A stretch of DNA of 64,000 nucleotides from Halopseudomonas oceani. GTDB taxonomy: Bacteria > Pseudomonadota > Gammaproteobacteria > Pseudomonadales > Pseudomonadaceae. Shown piece by piece: positions 1 to 7,649 of this stretch. The notes beneath the pieces are model-generated. The model was not told the DNA's origin. It did no database searches and saw only the letters and a list, made by a program, of their open reading frames with translations. The DNA is taken from the NCBI RefSeq assembly GCF_002903165.1, contig NZ_PPSK01000002.1, forward strand, positions 1 through 64,000. Direction: 5' to 3'. Made by a program: the position numbers and the translations under genes. How positions within the stretch are numbered: position 1 is the stretch's first letter; the number at the start of each line of letters is the position of its first letter.

Positions 1-186
1 GTATCAATGAATGCGACGCAGCCAGCCCCTCACATCGCTGAATGCACCTAAGAGACGGCAAGAATCAGCAGTTACGGCATTCTTCTGGCAATATTAAGCA
101 GATGTGGCTTCGGTGGTGCTCCGCCACAAAACTTTCAAGGCGCACGCCACCAGGCCTTGTTTATAATAGTGTGCAGGGATTGCGAA

Positions 187-507
187 ATGATTAGGTTTTA
201 TTTGGTTCTCGCTTTTTTGGGATTTTTGTTACCGTATGGAGCGTTTACTCCGTGGCTGCTTGCTAATGGTTTAGATGTTGTTCTCTTGGTTAGTGATGCA
301 CTGGCCAATCCCATCAGTGTGTTCGCTTGGCTTGATGTTCTGGTGTCGGCTGTTGCTTTAATGGGGTTTATCGCGGTAGACGGCCATCGGTATCAAGTTA
401 GGTTTCGATATCTTGCTGTGCTGGGCACGTTGTCGATTGGTGTGTCGTTTGGACTTCCTCTATATCTTTACTTAAAAGAACGACAGGCTGCTCAGGTAAA
501 TTCGTAA
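187..507 (+). CDS. DUF2834 family small membrane protein
   Basis: A 106-residue hydrophobic protein with about three membrane segments: an N-terminal helix, a middle helix around residues 46-64 and a C-terminal helix ending in a short basic tail (LYLKER). The layout and the SFGLPLYLYLKER ending match my memory of DUF2834 proteins, which have no known function. I chose the ATG at 187 because AGGGA at 175-179 lies seven bases before it; a TTG at 157 in the same frame lacks a ribosome site. The gene stands alone in an AT-rich stretch and its base use differs from the GC-rich core further right, suggesting acquired DNA. Confidence 0.7.
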   Translation: MIRFYLVLAFLGFLLPYGAFTPWLLANGLDVVLLVSDALANPISVFAWLDVLVSAVALMGFIAVDGHRYQVRFRYLAVLGTLSIGVSFGLPLYLYLKERQAAQVNS

Positions 508-784
508 AAAGTCGGTTAGGGTATGCTCCGGACCTGGATGTATAGCACTGAACGCTTGCTGTGCCTGCCCCGTAATTACTGAGTAGATGTTATGGGCATA
601 TATATATAAGGGTGTGTAAGCGGAAGTTTAAGCCGCCAATCCATTGCATCGTTGTTCCATAAAATTAAACGACGGCGTTTGGCTCGGGTTTGAAGCTTGA
701 GAAGTTGAGCTGCATGGAAAAGCTGTAACACGTTGTCGTGTCGTAGGGTTGTGTGAATAAGTAAATAGGTACAGGGTTAGATAG

Positions 785-1165
785 ATGGCAAAGCTGGAAA
801 GTGTGGCTTGGATTTGTAAAAAAGATGGTAATGTCTTATGCGTAAAAACAGCAGGTAAGGATAAGTATTTTCTTCCTGGTGGAAAATTGGACGTTGGGGA
901 AACCCGTCAGCTAGGTCTTTTGCGAGAAGTTAAAGAGGAACTGGATGTTGACTTGGTGGCTGATACGATTGCATATGCGTTTACTGTTCTAGATGAAGCT
1001 TATGGTTTAAAGGGAACTGATTTGGAAATGCATTGCTATACGGCGGAGTTTGACGGAGAGATCGTCCCTAGCTCAGAAATTGAATGTGTAAAATGGATTA
1101 ATAAATCTGGGATTGATGAGTGTGCCCCAGCGGCACAGCAGGTGGTTCTTAGGGTGTTGCGGTAA
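785..1165 (+). CDS. Nudix hydrolase
   Basis: A 126-residue single-domain Nudix protein, so it probably hydrolyses a nucleoside diphosphate linked to another group; the substrate cannot be read from the sequence. The Nudix box spans residues 33-55: G33, E39, R47-E48 and the metal-binding pair E51-E52 are present. The box glycine before the last hydrophobic residue is replaced by aspartate (D54). AGGG at 773-776 is a plausible ribosome site. It ends about 85 bases before the left end of the insertion sequence. The gene is AT-rich, like its neighbours, and may be horizontally acquired. Confidence 0.85.
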   Translation: MAKLESVAWICKKDGNVLCVKTAGKDKYFLPGGKLDVGETRQLGLLREVKEELDVDLVADTIAYAFTVLDEAYGLKGTDLEMHCYTAEFDGEIVPSSEIECVKWINKSGIDECAPAAQQVVLRVLR

Positions 1166-1286
1166 ACTAATGTTGCTGATAGTTGGAGAGAGGCTCGTAA
1201 GGTGCGGGGCTCTAAGTTGATTTTAGGTTTGTGTTCATGGTGTAGTGAGTGGACTGGCCCCTATAAAACCGGACACGGACACCCCG

Positions 1287-2165
1287 TTAAATTGCTGTCT
1301 CAGCCAACCGCCTGAACTCCCGAGGTGATCGGTATTTCAGGGCGCTATGTGGGTGTTCTTCGTTGTAGTGCTCAAAAGCGATAGCCAGGTTACGTAAGGC
1401 TGTCGCCCTGTCTGGTTTGGGCATGCGGCTGGTGTAGTCCCGTTTCATGGTCTTCACGAAGCTCTCAGCCATGCCGTTGCTTTGCGGGCTGCACACAGGT
1501 GTTGTCAGCGGTAGCAAACCTATCTGCCGGGCAAAGGTACGAGTCTGGCTCGCAGTGTAAGCCGAACCGTTATCGCTGAGCCATTGCACCGGCGCCTTTG
1601 GAGGAGCATCGCCGAAGCGTTGTTCAACGGCCTCCAACATCACGTCTCGAACATCGTCGCTGCTATAGCCATTGGGGCTTGCAACCCAGCTGATGGCCTC
1701 GCGATCACAGCAGTCCAGTGCGAAGGTTACCCGCAGCTTGTCACCGTCTTCGCAGCGAAACTCGAAGCCATCTGAGCACCAGCGCGTGTTGCTGGCTTCC
1801 ACTGCGACCCTGCCTTCGTGGCGCCGAGCTACTCCCGGTTGTTTGCGCCGACGCTCCAGTAACAGGGAATGGTCACGCATGACTCGATAAACCCGCTTCA
1901 CATTGATCGGTGGCAGCGCCTGCTGCTCCCGCTGCCGACGCAGCAATGCCCAGACACGGCGGTAACCATAGCTGGGTAAGCTGCTCACGGTAAGCTTGAT
2001 CTGCTCGACTAGAACATCATCGTTGAGCGCCTGACGACGGCGAGGCCGGGCTTCTTGAGTACGCTGTTTGAATCGGGCCGTTAACTGTGAGCGCGCCACA
2101 CCGAGACTTTCGCTGACCGCTTTCACTGGTCGTCCCCCGGCAACAAGGGTGAGTGCGCAATCCAT
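1287..2165 (-). CDS. IS2-group transposase OrfB (DDE integrase core)
   Basis: A 292-residue catalytic transposase subunit closely resembling IS2 OrfB. It has an N-terminal helical region, an HTH_21-like segment containing [13 protein letters not shown], and the rve integrase core with acidic residues in RWCSDGF, WLSDNGS and the MAESFVK glutamate segment, giving an intact DDE triad. It overlaps orfA by 43 bases in the -1 frame, as expected for production of an OrfAB fusion by programmed frameshifting. The run before its ATG is only AAAA, shorter than the A6G slippery site known in IS2, so frameshifting may be weaker or may rely on re-initiation. Confidence 0.92.
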   Translation of the reverse strand: MDCALTLVAGGRPVKAVSESLGVARSQLTARFKQRTQEARPRRRQALNDDVLVEQIKLTVSSLPSYGYRRVWALLRRQREQQALPPINVKRVYRVMRDHSLLLERRRKQPGVARRHEGRVAVEASNTRWCSDGFEFRCEDGDKLRVTFALDCCDREAISWVASPNGYSSDDVRDVMLEAVEQRFGDAPPKAPVQWLSDNGSAYTASQTRTFARQIGLLPLTTPVCSPQSNGMAESFVKTMKRDYTSRMPKPDRATALRNLAIAFEHYNEEHPHSALKYRSPREFRRLAETAI

Positions 2166-2509
2166 TTTCGCGAGCGACCGATCTCCACCGCTTCGCGCAG
2201 GATCTCTGCCTCCATGGTCTTCTTGCCCAGCATTCGCTGCAGTTCGCGGATCTGCTTGAGGGCATCCGCCAGCTCCGAGGCTGGCACGACGGCTTGACCT
2301 GAGCTAACTGCAGACAGGCTGCCGTCTTGATAGAGCTTGCGCCAATGGAACAGCTGGTTGGGGTTAATGCCGTTGCGCCGAGCCACCACCGAGACACTTT
2401 GTCCCGACTCTAGGCTCTCGCGCACCATGGCGAGCTTTTCCTCGGTGCTCCAGCGGCGACGCCGCTCCTGGCCGAGGATTTCAATGCTTTTATCTTTGCT
2501 GGTAGTCAT
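2123..2509 (-). CDS. IS2-group transposase OrfA (helix-turn-helix)
   Basis: A 128-residue DNA-binding subunit that recognises the ends of the element. It shows the HTH_8/IS3 pattern [17 protein letters not shown], then [22 protein letters not shown], followed by a leucine-rich helix ([20 protein letters not shown]) expected to mediate dimerisation. The C-terminal HSPLLPGDD is characteristic of IS2 OrfA. I used the ATG at 2509; a GTG two codons upstream at 2515 is also possible. It is the first gene of the element and overlaps orfB. Confidence 0.9.
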   Translation of the reverse strand: MTTSKDKSIEILGQERRRRWSTEEKLAMVRESLESGQSVSVVARRNGINPNQLFHWRKLYQDGSLSAVSSGQAVVPASELADALKQIRELQRMLGKKTMEAEILREAVEIGRSRKWIAHSPLLPGDDQ

Positions 2510-2589
2510 AAACACAGTCGTTTGCCTATCCCTTATGTTAAGGGGGAAACCGTGTCCTGTCTTTCAGGGGGCTCGTTCAGTGAGCTTGT

Positions 2590-2859
2590 TTGGCTGTTGG
2601 CGTCGCTTCCATGTTTTTTATGCTCTGCATTTGCCAGACGCATGCTGGCATTCAGCCGTTTGCGTCAGACATTTCCGCTAGACAATTACGCCAGTTCTGG
2701 ATGCAGGAACTGGAATTAAGAACGGCGTGGACGCATATACTCAGTACCAGAAAGCAAAGGCAGTGGGTAAAGCGTGCTCGGCACGTCGTCTATACCGCCC
2801 TGCAGTTCGAATGGACTCCCCACGCTCCGGTAGACAACCCTGGCCTATCTACCCAATGA
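2590..2859 (+). CDS. Doubtful small reading frame next to the IS
   Basis: An 89-codon frame opening with TTG directly right of the insertion sequence. The first 20 codons resemble a signal peptide and the rest is basic and aromatic (WVKRARHVVYTALQF). No ribosome site is seen. If the insertion is removed in thought, the frame has stop codons just upstream, so the IS did not obviously split a longer gene here. Product not recognised and the gene may not be real. The rest of the 2585-2936 gap holds only the hairpin listed separately and a ribosome site for the next gene. Confidence 0.22.
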   Translation: MAVGVASMFFMLCICQTHAGIQPFASDISARQLRQFWMQELELRTAWTHILSTRKQRQWVKRARHVVYTALQFEWTPHAPVDNPGLSTQ

Positions 2860-2870
2860 ATATTGCCTCA

Positions 2871-2891
2871 GACGCCGGTTAGCTCGGCGTC
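2871..2891 (+). terminator. Hairpin before the methyltransferase gene
   Basis: GACGCCG (2871-2877) pairs perfectly with CGGCGTC (2885-2891) across a seven-base loop. Only TTT follows after four bases, so it is a weak terminator candidate or a leader structure. Confidence 0.3.
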
Positions 2892-2936
2892 AGGCTGTTT
2901 GCCAAGGCCGCTCGTAACCTTTAAGGAATTTGCATA

Positions 2937-3701
2937 TTGGATATCCTGCGGATTTTCACTATCACGGAGAGTGCGCACCGGATTCATAACCCGTTCACGC
3001 CTGAGAAGTTCGCCACCCTCGGCGCTGCGTTGCGCTTGGAGCCCGGAGCCAGAATCCTTGATCTCGGCAGTGGCTCAGGCGAGATGCTGTGTACTTGGGC
3101 CCGAGACCACGGCATTGTCGGTACTGGCGTCGACATGAGTCCGTTATTCACCGCGCAAGCTGAACAGCGGGCTGAAGAGCTTGGTGTTGCCCATCAGGTC
3201 AAGTTCATTCACAACGACGCAGCAGGATACGTCTCTGACGAGCCAGTTGATGTGGCAGCTTGTGTCGGGGCCACATGGATTGGTGGTGGTGTCGCTGGAA
3301 CCATCGAGCTGTTAGCGCAAAGCCTGAGCTCTCGTGGGATCATACTGATTGGCGAGCCTTACTGGCGACAGCTGCCGCCAACGGAAGGTGTAGCCAAACA
3401 GTGTCTTGCCCGTTCAATCTCCGATTTTCTTAGTCTGCCAGAGCTTATTGCGTCTTTTGGGGCGCTTGGGTACGACGTTGTTGAGATGGTTCTTGCCAAT
3501 AAAGATGGCTGGGACAGATATGAAGCAGCCAAGTGGCTCACAATGCGCCGATGGCTTGAGGAGAATCCCGACGATGAGCTGGCTGAAGAAGTCCGCTCCA
3601 ATCTGAGCACAGAGCCTGTGCGCCACGCAACTTATACGCGAGAGTACTTGGGGTGGGGCGTGTTTGCGCTAATGCCGCGACATAACCTCAAAAAAGCCTG
3701 A
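2937..3701 (+). CDS. Class I SAM-dependent methyltransferase
   Basis: A 254-residue soluble Rossmann-fold methyltransferase. Motif I is RILDLGSGSGEML around residues 39-51, followed by an acidic residue after strand 2 (GTGVDMS) and the aromatic core segments expected for SAM binding. The substrate cannot be deduced; the small-molecule methyltransferase class (Methyltransf_11/25) fits best. The start is a TTG at 2937 with AAGGA at 2923-2927 nine bases before it. It stands alone between the insertion sequence and a long intergenic gap. Confidence 0.8.
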   Translation: MDILRIFTITESAHRIHNPFTPEKFATLGAALRLEPGARILDLGSGSGEMLCTWARDHGIVGTGVDMSPLFTAQAEQRAEELGVAHQVKFIHNDAAGYVSDEPVDVAACVGATWIGGGVAGTIELLAQSLSSRGIILIGEPYWRQLPPTEGVAKQCLARSISDFLSLPELIASFGALGYDVVEMVLANKDGWDRYEAAKWLTMRRWLEENPDDELAEEVRSNLSTEPVRHATYTREYLGWGVFALMPRHNLKKA

Positions 3702-4160
3702 TAACGTATAGAGGGTGATCGGGGTCTTAAAGTCAGTGTTCTTTGGTTGTCTTGCGCAGCGTAAGCTAGCAAAGAGCCGCTGCGCGTGGCCAGGCGAGTG
3801 GCGGCTGGATGCGTCACCACCCGTTTGGCTCTCCCGCTGCGCTTCGTCGTTGCCCATGATGACAAAGCGCACCGCGCCTCTTGTTTCGCTGCAACTAATC
3901 ATCGGTGTTGATCTGAGGTGGCTCATACATTTTTAGCCTTGAGCTAAGAAAGCCTCCTTTGCTTTGCCTAGTGCTGAACAAGATGTTTGCACAGCGGCCC
4001 AATCCACAAAGGGCGGGCATTGGCGATATAAAACGTTTTCGACTTAAAGCAACGTTAGTTAGTAAACGTTTTATTGATTGACGTGCCAGTATTAGGGTTT
4101 GAGTCTTCACTGCCAGCCCGGCTAGCAATGCCTTGGCAGCATTATTCTACAGGGGTAAAA
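3702..4160. other. Long intergenic gap without a supported gene
   Basis: No convincing gene is seen on either strand. Several frames are open for 70-85 codons but none has a ribosome site or a recognisable product. The stretch 3760-3900 is GC-richer than its surroundings, while 4020-4080 is AT-rich and holds the inverted repeat listed separately. Confidence 0.5.
4028..4074. promoter_or_regulatory. 11-bp perfect inverted repeat upstream of the HD gene
   Basis: ATAAAACGTTT at 4028-4038 is repeated in inverted orientation as AAACGTTTTAT at 4064-4074. Each arm contains the palindrome AAACGTTT, and the two palindrome centres are 33 bases apart, close to three helical turns. This resembles paired operator half-sites about 90 bases before the start of the HD-domain gene. 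The role is inferred only. Confidence 0.4.
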
Positions 4161-4589
4161 ATGGACGTCATCGAAAAATCTCTGAAGATCGCATTAAGGG
4201 CGTATGCCGGTCAGCGAGATAAGGCCGGAAAGGCCTATATTCTTCACCCGATTAGAATCATGTTACAGATGGATTCTGACTATGAAATGGCTGTGGCGCT
4301 ATTGCACGATGTTGTCGAGGATTCAAATTGCTCAGGCAACGATTTACTGGCAGAGGGTATCCCGCCAGACGTAGTAGATGCAGTGCTGGCGCTCTCAAAA
4401 CGAGACGGTGAAACCTATGATCAATTTATTGATAGAGTTGCCGGGAACGCGTTGGCAGTAAAGGTTAAGCTGGCCGATATAGAAGACAATATCAATGTGC
4501 TGCGATTGGACTCTGTTGGCGATAAAGACCTCGAAAGGGTTGCCAAGTATCATAAGGCGTGGAAGAAGCTGAAAAAGCTATCAACTTAA
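4161..4589 (+). CDS. Stand-alone RelA/SpoT-type HD hydrolase
   Basis: A 142-residue HD-domain protein like the hydrolase half of SpoT and the small alarmone hydrolases (Mesh1 type), which remove pyrophosphate from ppGpp with Mn2+. Metal-ligand motifs are in place: H29 in AYILHPIRI, H49-D50 in ALLHDVVED and D106 in KLADIEDN. No synthetase, TGS or ACT domain is present. It is shorter than Mesh1 (about 180 residues), so another nucleotide substrate is possible. The ATG at 4161 has AGGGG shortly before it; an upstream frame to 4074 lacks one. An AAA_28 protein follows 88 bases downstream. Confidence 0.75.
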   Translation: MDVIEKSLKIALRAYAGQRDKAGKAYILHPIRIMLQMDSDYEMAVALLHDVVEDSNCSGNDLLAEGIPPDVVDAVLALSKRDGETYDQFIDRVAGNALAVKVKLADIEDNINVLRLDSVGDKDLERVAKYHKAWKKLKKLST

Positions 4590-4677
4590 AAGTGATTTTC
4601 TGCTCGGATTGAGGCTGAGCTGAATGGCTGAACATTGTTCAGTCAGATAGCTGAAATTAATTTTTATGAGAGATTAA

Positions 4678-5211
4678 ATGAACTGCAGATTCGTGGTTAC
4701 GGGCGGCCCTGGTGGCGGTAAAACAACGATTCTTGAGGCGCTTCAGGAGCGTGGATATCAGGTTGTCGCAGAAACGGCACGTCGCATTATCAGAGACCGG
4801 GTCGCTGCGGGGTTATCACCTCGCCCAGAGCCCGCCTCCTTCGCCCAGGATATCCTGCGGTCGGATATTGAAAAATACCAGAGTACAGCTGATCGAGAGG
4901 CCCCGATATTCTTTGATCGCGGGGTGCTTGATGCGCTGTATATGCTTGACGCTGCTGATGCGTTGACATCCGCAGAGATTGAGCAATATGTCCAAGCGTT
5001 TCCCTATAATCGGGTTGCTTTCATTCTTCCCCCGTGGAGGGATATTTACGTTTCTGACTCAGAGCGTGATCAGAGCTTTGAAGAATCCGTAAGCGTTTAT
5101 GAGGGGATGAAGGCGTGGTACTCGAGATGGGGGTATGAAATAGTTGAGGTGCCGCACGACCATGTTGACGGGCGAGTTTCCTTTATTCTGTCCTGTATAA
5201 ATACTTCCTGA
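4678..5211 (+). CDS. AAA_28 family P-loop ATPase/kinase-like protein
   Basis: A 177-residue P-loop protein with Walker A GGPGGGKT at residues 9-16, a following arginine-rich helix (ETARRIIRDR) and a second conserved strand APIFFDRGVLD. This is the signature of the AAA_28 family, whose members resemble small nucleotide or metabolite kinases such as the NadR kinase domain. It is probably a cytoplasmic kinase with unknown substrate. It follows the HD hydrolase gene on the same strand and may be cotranscribed with it. Base composition is accessory-like. Confidence 0.8.
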   Translation: MNCRFVVTGGPGGGKTTILEALQERGYQVVAETARRIIRDRVAAGLSPRPEPASFAQDILRSDIEKYQSTADREAPIFFDRGVLDALYMLDAADALTSAEIEQYVQAFPYNRVAFILPPWRDIYVSDSERDQSFEESVSVYEGMKAWYSRWGYEIVEVPHDHVDGRVSFILSCINTS

Positions 5212-5343
5212 AATTCATCGAATTAGTACAATATCTTGTGTATTTCGTGCTCTCAAAGCTTCACCGAGACTGGCGTTATGTTGACATTCGGCTTGTTGGT
5301 TTGGTAGTTGTTTTTTTAGACCTGTTCAACCCAAGGAGAGATT

Positions 5344-5628
5344 GTGAGTCAACCTGCCGAGCTGGATGTAGATATTGGCAACCAACATATAGTTATTCAA
5401 CGTCGCTATGAGGCTTTAGGGGCGTTCAATGACTTATTGATAGCGATCTGGTTTCTGATCGGAAGTTTTTTCTTTCTGAATGCAACCCTCGTTGATAGTG
5501 GTACCTGGCTGTTTATCGTAGGCAGTGCGCAGTTGATTATTAAACCGATAATAAAATTGACCAGTCTGATTCATGTCGGGCGGGTTTTTAAGAAATGTCA
5601 TGCAGGCGCAAAACAAGTGTCCATCTGA
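5344..5628 (+). CDS. YrhK domain membrane protein
   Basis: A 94-residue protein with a soluble N-terminal 25 residues and two membrane segments (roughly residues 30-46 and 52-72). The string IQRRYEALGAFNDLLIAIWFLIG is typical of YrhK proteins, whose role is unknown. The start is a GTG at 5344; AAGGAGAG at 5333-5340 decides it. It is a single gene followed by a non-coding stretch. Confidence 0.8.
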   Translation: MSQPAELDVDIGNQHIVIQRRYEALGAFNDLLIAIWFLIGSFFFLNATLVDSGTWLFIVGSAQLIIKPIIKLTSLIHVGRVFKKCHAGAKQVSI

Positions 5629-6043
5629 CTCTGCGTTACCTTTCATTGGCCGCGTTAGGCGCCGTCCCTTTCGGCCGGGTGTGACTACCATGCCATGCTT
5701 CTTGCGAACGTCCGACTCAGGGGCGTTCTGTGTGGGACCTTGATGCGGCCGCGGGTAGTGCTCGATGGGCATGGCATGCTTTCCAGAGATTTGCCTCTGT
5801 GGTTGACTGGGAGGCTGTCTTGTCTGGGGGCTCGCGAGCAGTGTTTACCGGGTTGGGAAACAGCAATGGACTCTGACTCCGCCGGGGGAGTCTGCTGTTC
5901 TTTTTTTATGGACTTCTGCTTTGGCGCGGTGCCGGTTGGGGCGTGTCTTAATACAATATGACGGCTCCTGTTGCTCTTGAACGCTCACATATATGGCTTC
6001 CTGACAGGGGCTGCGGTGGATTCTTCTCCAGGGATTGGGCTTC
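5629..6043. other. Non-coding gap, possible small RNA region
   Basis: No convincing gene. A frame from 5695 to 5961 is open, but it is proline, cysteine and glycine rich, lacks a ribosome site and runs straight through a good terminator hairpin near 5880. A terminator more than 230 bases after the previous stop codon suggests either a long 3' untranslated region or a separate short transcript. Confidence 0.4.
5875..5907 (+). terminator. Rho-independent terminator
   Basis: GACTCC (5875-5880) pairs with GGAGTC (5887-5892) around a six-base loop. CAGCA at 5861-5865 and TGCTG at 5893-5897 can extend the stem past a bulge. TTCTTTTTTT follows at 5898-5907. Confidence 0.65.
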
Positions 6044-6595
6044 ATGAAAAAATATCTCACTGTCGCGGGGCTGGCCTTGTCCGTAGCAGTGTTATTGGCT
6101 GTCGGGTTTAACCTCGGGTTGCCGATAAAGCTACGTTTTGCTAACCCATCGATGAACTACTGGGCGGTGTTCGTGCTGGCGGTAGCACTGCCCTTTGCGC
6201 TCGCCGCGCTAGTAGCCGCATTGCTGCCGGTGAAGCGCTGGATCGGTTTTTGCGTTGTCTGGTTTCTGTGCGCCATTCCTTGTTCGGTTTTCTCGCTTTT
6301 TGCCTATTACGAAGCGGCTAATGTCCAGGAGCAGAGAGAGGACGGGGCCTTTATGCTGCTGGACTCGGTTGGGGTGGCGAACGTGGATTACCGACTCTAT
6401 CTCAGTAATTGTGGGGTCACCTGCAGCTGGGGCCTGGTTGTCAGGGCAGAGCGTGATGGTCCTTTTGGTATAAAGGTAGTGCGGTCGATCTGGTCTGAAT
6501 ACAGAACGTTGGACGAGGCGCAGCTGATGTTGGCGGCGCCGGGCGTACTTCGGGTTGTTGAGAGTGATGGAACAGCGCACGACATTCGCTATTGA
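6044..6595 (+). CDS. Unrecognised membrane protein
   Basis: A 183-residue protein with a signal-anchor-like first helix (residues 4-25), two further hydrophobic segments (about 40-63 and 68-88) and a hydrophilic C-terminal domain of about 90 residues, probably periplasmic, with two cysteines close together (SNCGVTC) that may form a disulfide. I chose the ATG at 6044 because AGGGA at 6030-6034 is well placed; a TTG at 6035 is too close. I do not recognise the family. It is followed by a small gene pair. Confidence 0.6.
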   Translation: MKKYLTVAGLALSVAVLLAVGFNLGLPIKLRFANPSMNYWAVFVLAVALPFALAALVAALLPVKRWIGFCVVWFLCAIPCSVFSLFAYYEAANVQEQREDGAFMLLDSVGVANVDYRLYLSNCGVTCSWGLVVRAERDGPFGIKVVRSIWSEYRTLDEAQLMLAAPGVLRVVESDGTAHDIRY

Positions 6596-6629
6596 AAAAA
6601 GGCGGTGTTGAGTTAAAACGGAGAAGGTC

Positions 6630-6698
6630 ATGCAACCGACCGATGACTTTGAAGCGCGCATTCGTATCTTTTTCGCGGAAGAGGCTCTGCGCCAGTGA
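6630..6698 (+). CDS. 22-codon mini-gene coupled to the next gene
   Basis: A short frame beginning with ATG at 6630 and preceded by a good ribosome site (GGAGAAGG at 6620-6627). It encodes a charged 22-residue peptide containing DDFEARIRIFFAEEALRQ. Its TGA stop (6696-6698) overlaps the GTG start of the next gene at 6695 as GTGA, the usual mark of translational coupling. It could be a leader peptide controlling the next gene, or the remnant of a longer partner. Confidence 0.45.
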   Translation: MQPTDDFEARIRIFFAEEALRQ

Positions 6699-7000
6699 GG
6701 CGGTTTGCGGTGATTCTGCTGCTGGTCGGCGTATCGGCGGGACTGGCGCTAGCTTACGTGTTTTGGGGCTACGGCTGGAAAGGCGTGGCAGGCAACGATT
6801 TGTCGCTGCATAAAACAGAACTCTCTGCTGCCTACAGTGGCTTTAGTTCGCGGGTGCCCGCGGAGGTGACGGGCGTCATCCTGCGGGGCCAGGAGGTTGA
6901 TGTGCTTTATGACCTGTACGGCAAGGACTACTGGGCCTGCTACATCAGAACCGCCGATGGTCGTTTTGGCTGGGTGCTTTGTACTGATCTTCAGGATTGA
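6695..7000 (+). CDS. Small exported protein with SH3-like C-terminus
   Basis: A 101-residue protein with an N-terminal membrane or signal segment (residues 4-24, two arginines before it). The C-terminal half (VTGVILRGQEVDVLYDLYGKDYWACYI...GWVLCTDL) has the alternating strands and GW motif of small SH3-like domains. Cell-envelope binding is plausible but not shown. Translation probably starts at the GTG overlapping the upstream 22-codon frame. Confidence 0.5.
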   Translation: MRRFAVILLLVGVSAGLALAYVFWGYGWKGVAGNDLSLHKTELSAAYSGFSSRVPAEVTGVILRGQEVDVLYDLYGKDYWACYIRTADGRFGWVLCTDLQD

Positions 7001-7012
7001 GACGATGCGGAG

Positions 7013-7059
7013 CGCGCTGCTTGCCTGCAATAAGCCATTCAGATGGCTGCTGCAGCGCG
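7013..7059 (+). terminator. Nested hairpin after the SH3-like gene
   Basis: CGCGCTGC (7013-7020) pairs with GCAGCGCG (7052-7059). Inside the loop, AGCCAT (7033-7038) pairs with ATGGCT (7043-7048). No uridine run follows directly, so termination is uncertain. Confidence 0.3.
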
Positions 7060-7136
7060 GCTGTTGAGCAGATTTTCGTTGCCTTACACGCTGTTTTGCA
7101 ATGTGAGCGCCAGCAAAGAACGGATGGGTTTTGAGT

Positions 7137-7532
7137 ATGGTTAAAGTCTATTACCAGTGTCGTGAAAAGGGTACGGAGCTTGTTAACCACGAGCGAGAGC
7201 TGGCGTTTTATCGTGAAGCCTACGAGGTGATTGATAACTATCTTTGGGCAGAGGAGTTAGCGTTTTTCGAGGAGTTGGGGGAGGGCGGAGGCTTTCTGTT
7301 TGTTCTGGGTGATCTGGATGATAAATACGCCAGTTACCAACTTATACCGTCTGACGTTGATAGGGGCGTGCTGCTTCTCGATGTCGTTTGTAAAAAGGGG
7401 GTTATGAGTTTCTTGGGGCGAAAATCAATATCAGTTGATTTCGACTTGGTGAGCATCTCAGAAGCCAAGCGTTACATTAAAGAACTCTTTGAAGGTTCTA
7501 TTGAGTCCTTGTACGAGAAACACAAAAAATAA
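7137..7532 (+). CDS. Unrecognised soluble acidic protein
   Basis: A 131-residue protein without signal or membrane segment, rich in glutamate and aromatics (YREAYEVIDNYLWAEELAFFEEL), ending in a lysine-rich tail. Its AT-rich codons differ from the core genes to the right. Size, acidity and isolation resemble small immunity or antitoxin proteins, but no partner toxin is visible, so this is only a thought. I used the ATG at 7137; a TTG two codons earlier is also in frame. Confidence 0.5.
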   Translation: MVKVYYQCREKGTELVNHERELAFYREAYEVIDNYLWAEELAFFEELGEGGGFLFVLGDLDDKYASYQLIPSDVDRGVLLLDVVCKKGVMSFLGRKSISVDFDLVSISEAKRYIKELFEGSIESLYEKHKK

Positions 7533-7539
7533 TCCCTGG

Positions 7540-7560
7540 CGGGCTTCCCTAACGAGCCCG
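7540..7560 (+). terminator. Possible terminator hairpin
   Basis: CGGGCT (7540-7545) pairs with AGCCCG (7555-7560), extendable by two G-U pairs, and is followed by a T-containing stretch (TTATCT). It lies just after the stop of the preceding gene. Confidence 0.4.
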
Positions 7561-7649
7561 TTATCTAATCTGGCTGTGAATTCGTCGGCGTCTCCGGCGT
7601 CTGAACGCTAGAAGCTATTCCGGTTCCAGTGAGTTTAAGGAGTGAATGA

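Larger units (their letters stand above)
1250..2579 (-). mobile_element. Intact IS3-family (IS2 group) insertion sequence
   Basis: This 1330-bp element carries overlapping orfA and orfB on the minus strand. Its termini are imperfect inverted repeats: the left end begins TGGACTGGCCCC at 1250, and the right end read inward from 2579 begins TGAACGAGCCCC; both continue into a shared GGACACGG block. It is flanked by a perfect 5-bp target duplication GTGAG at 1245-1249 and 2580-2584. The length agrees with IS2 (about 1.33 kb). Intact ends, intact genes and an undegraded duplication point to a recent insertion. Confidence 0.93.

Noticed and set aside
2790..2835. Possible tRNA T-arm (GTTCGAATGG)
   Set aside because: No acceptor stem, D-arm or anticodon arm can be built around it.
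3669..3926. Minus-strand frame of about 85 codons
   Set aside because: No ribosome site, no recognisable domain, and composition like non-coding sequence; two other frames are equally open there.
508..5700. Integron cassette array suggested by small same-strand genes with gaps
   Set aside because: Isolated GTTRRRY-like strings occur (for example near 776 and 5655), but none is paired with a matching RYYYAAC site to form an attC-like structure, and no integrase is present.
5695..5961. 88-codon plus-strand frame
   Set aside because: Runs through a clear terminator hairpin and lacks a ribosome site.
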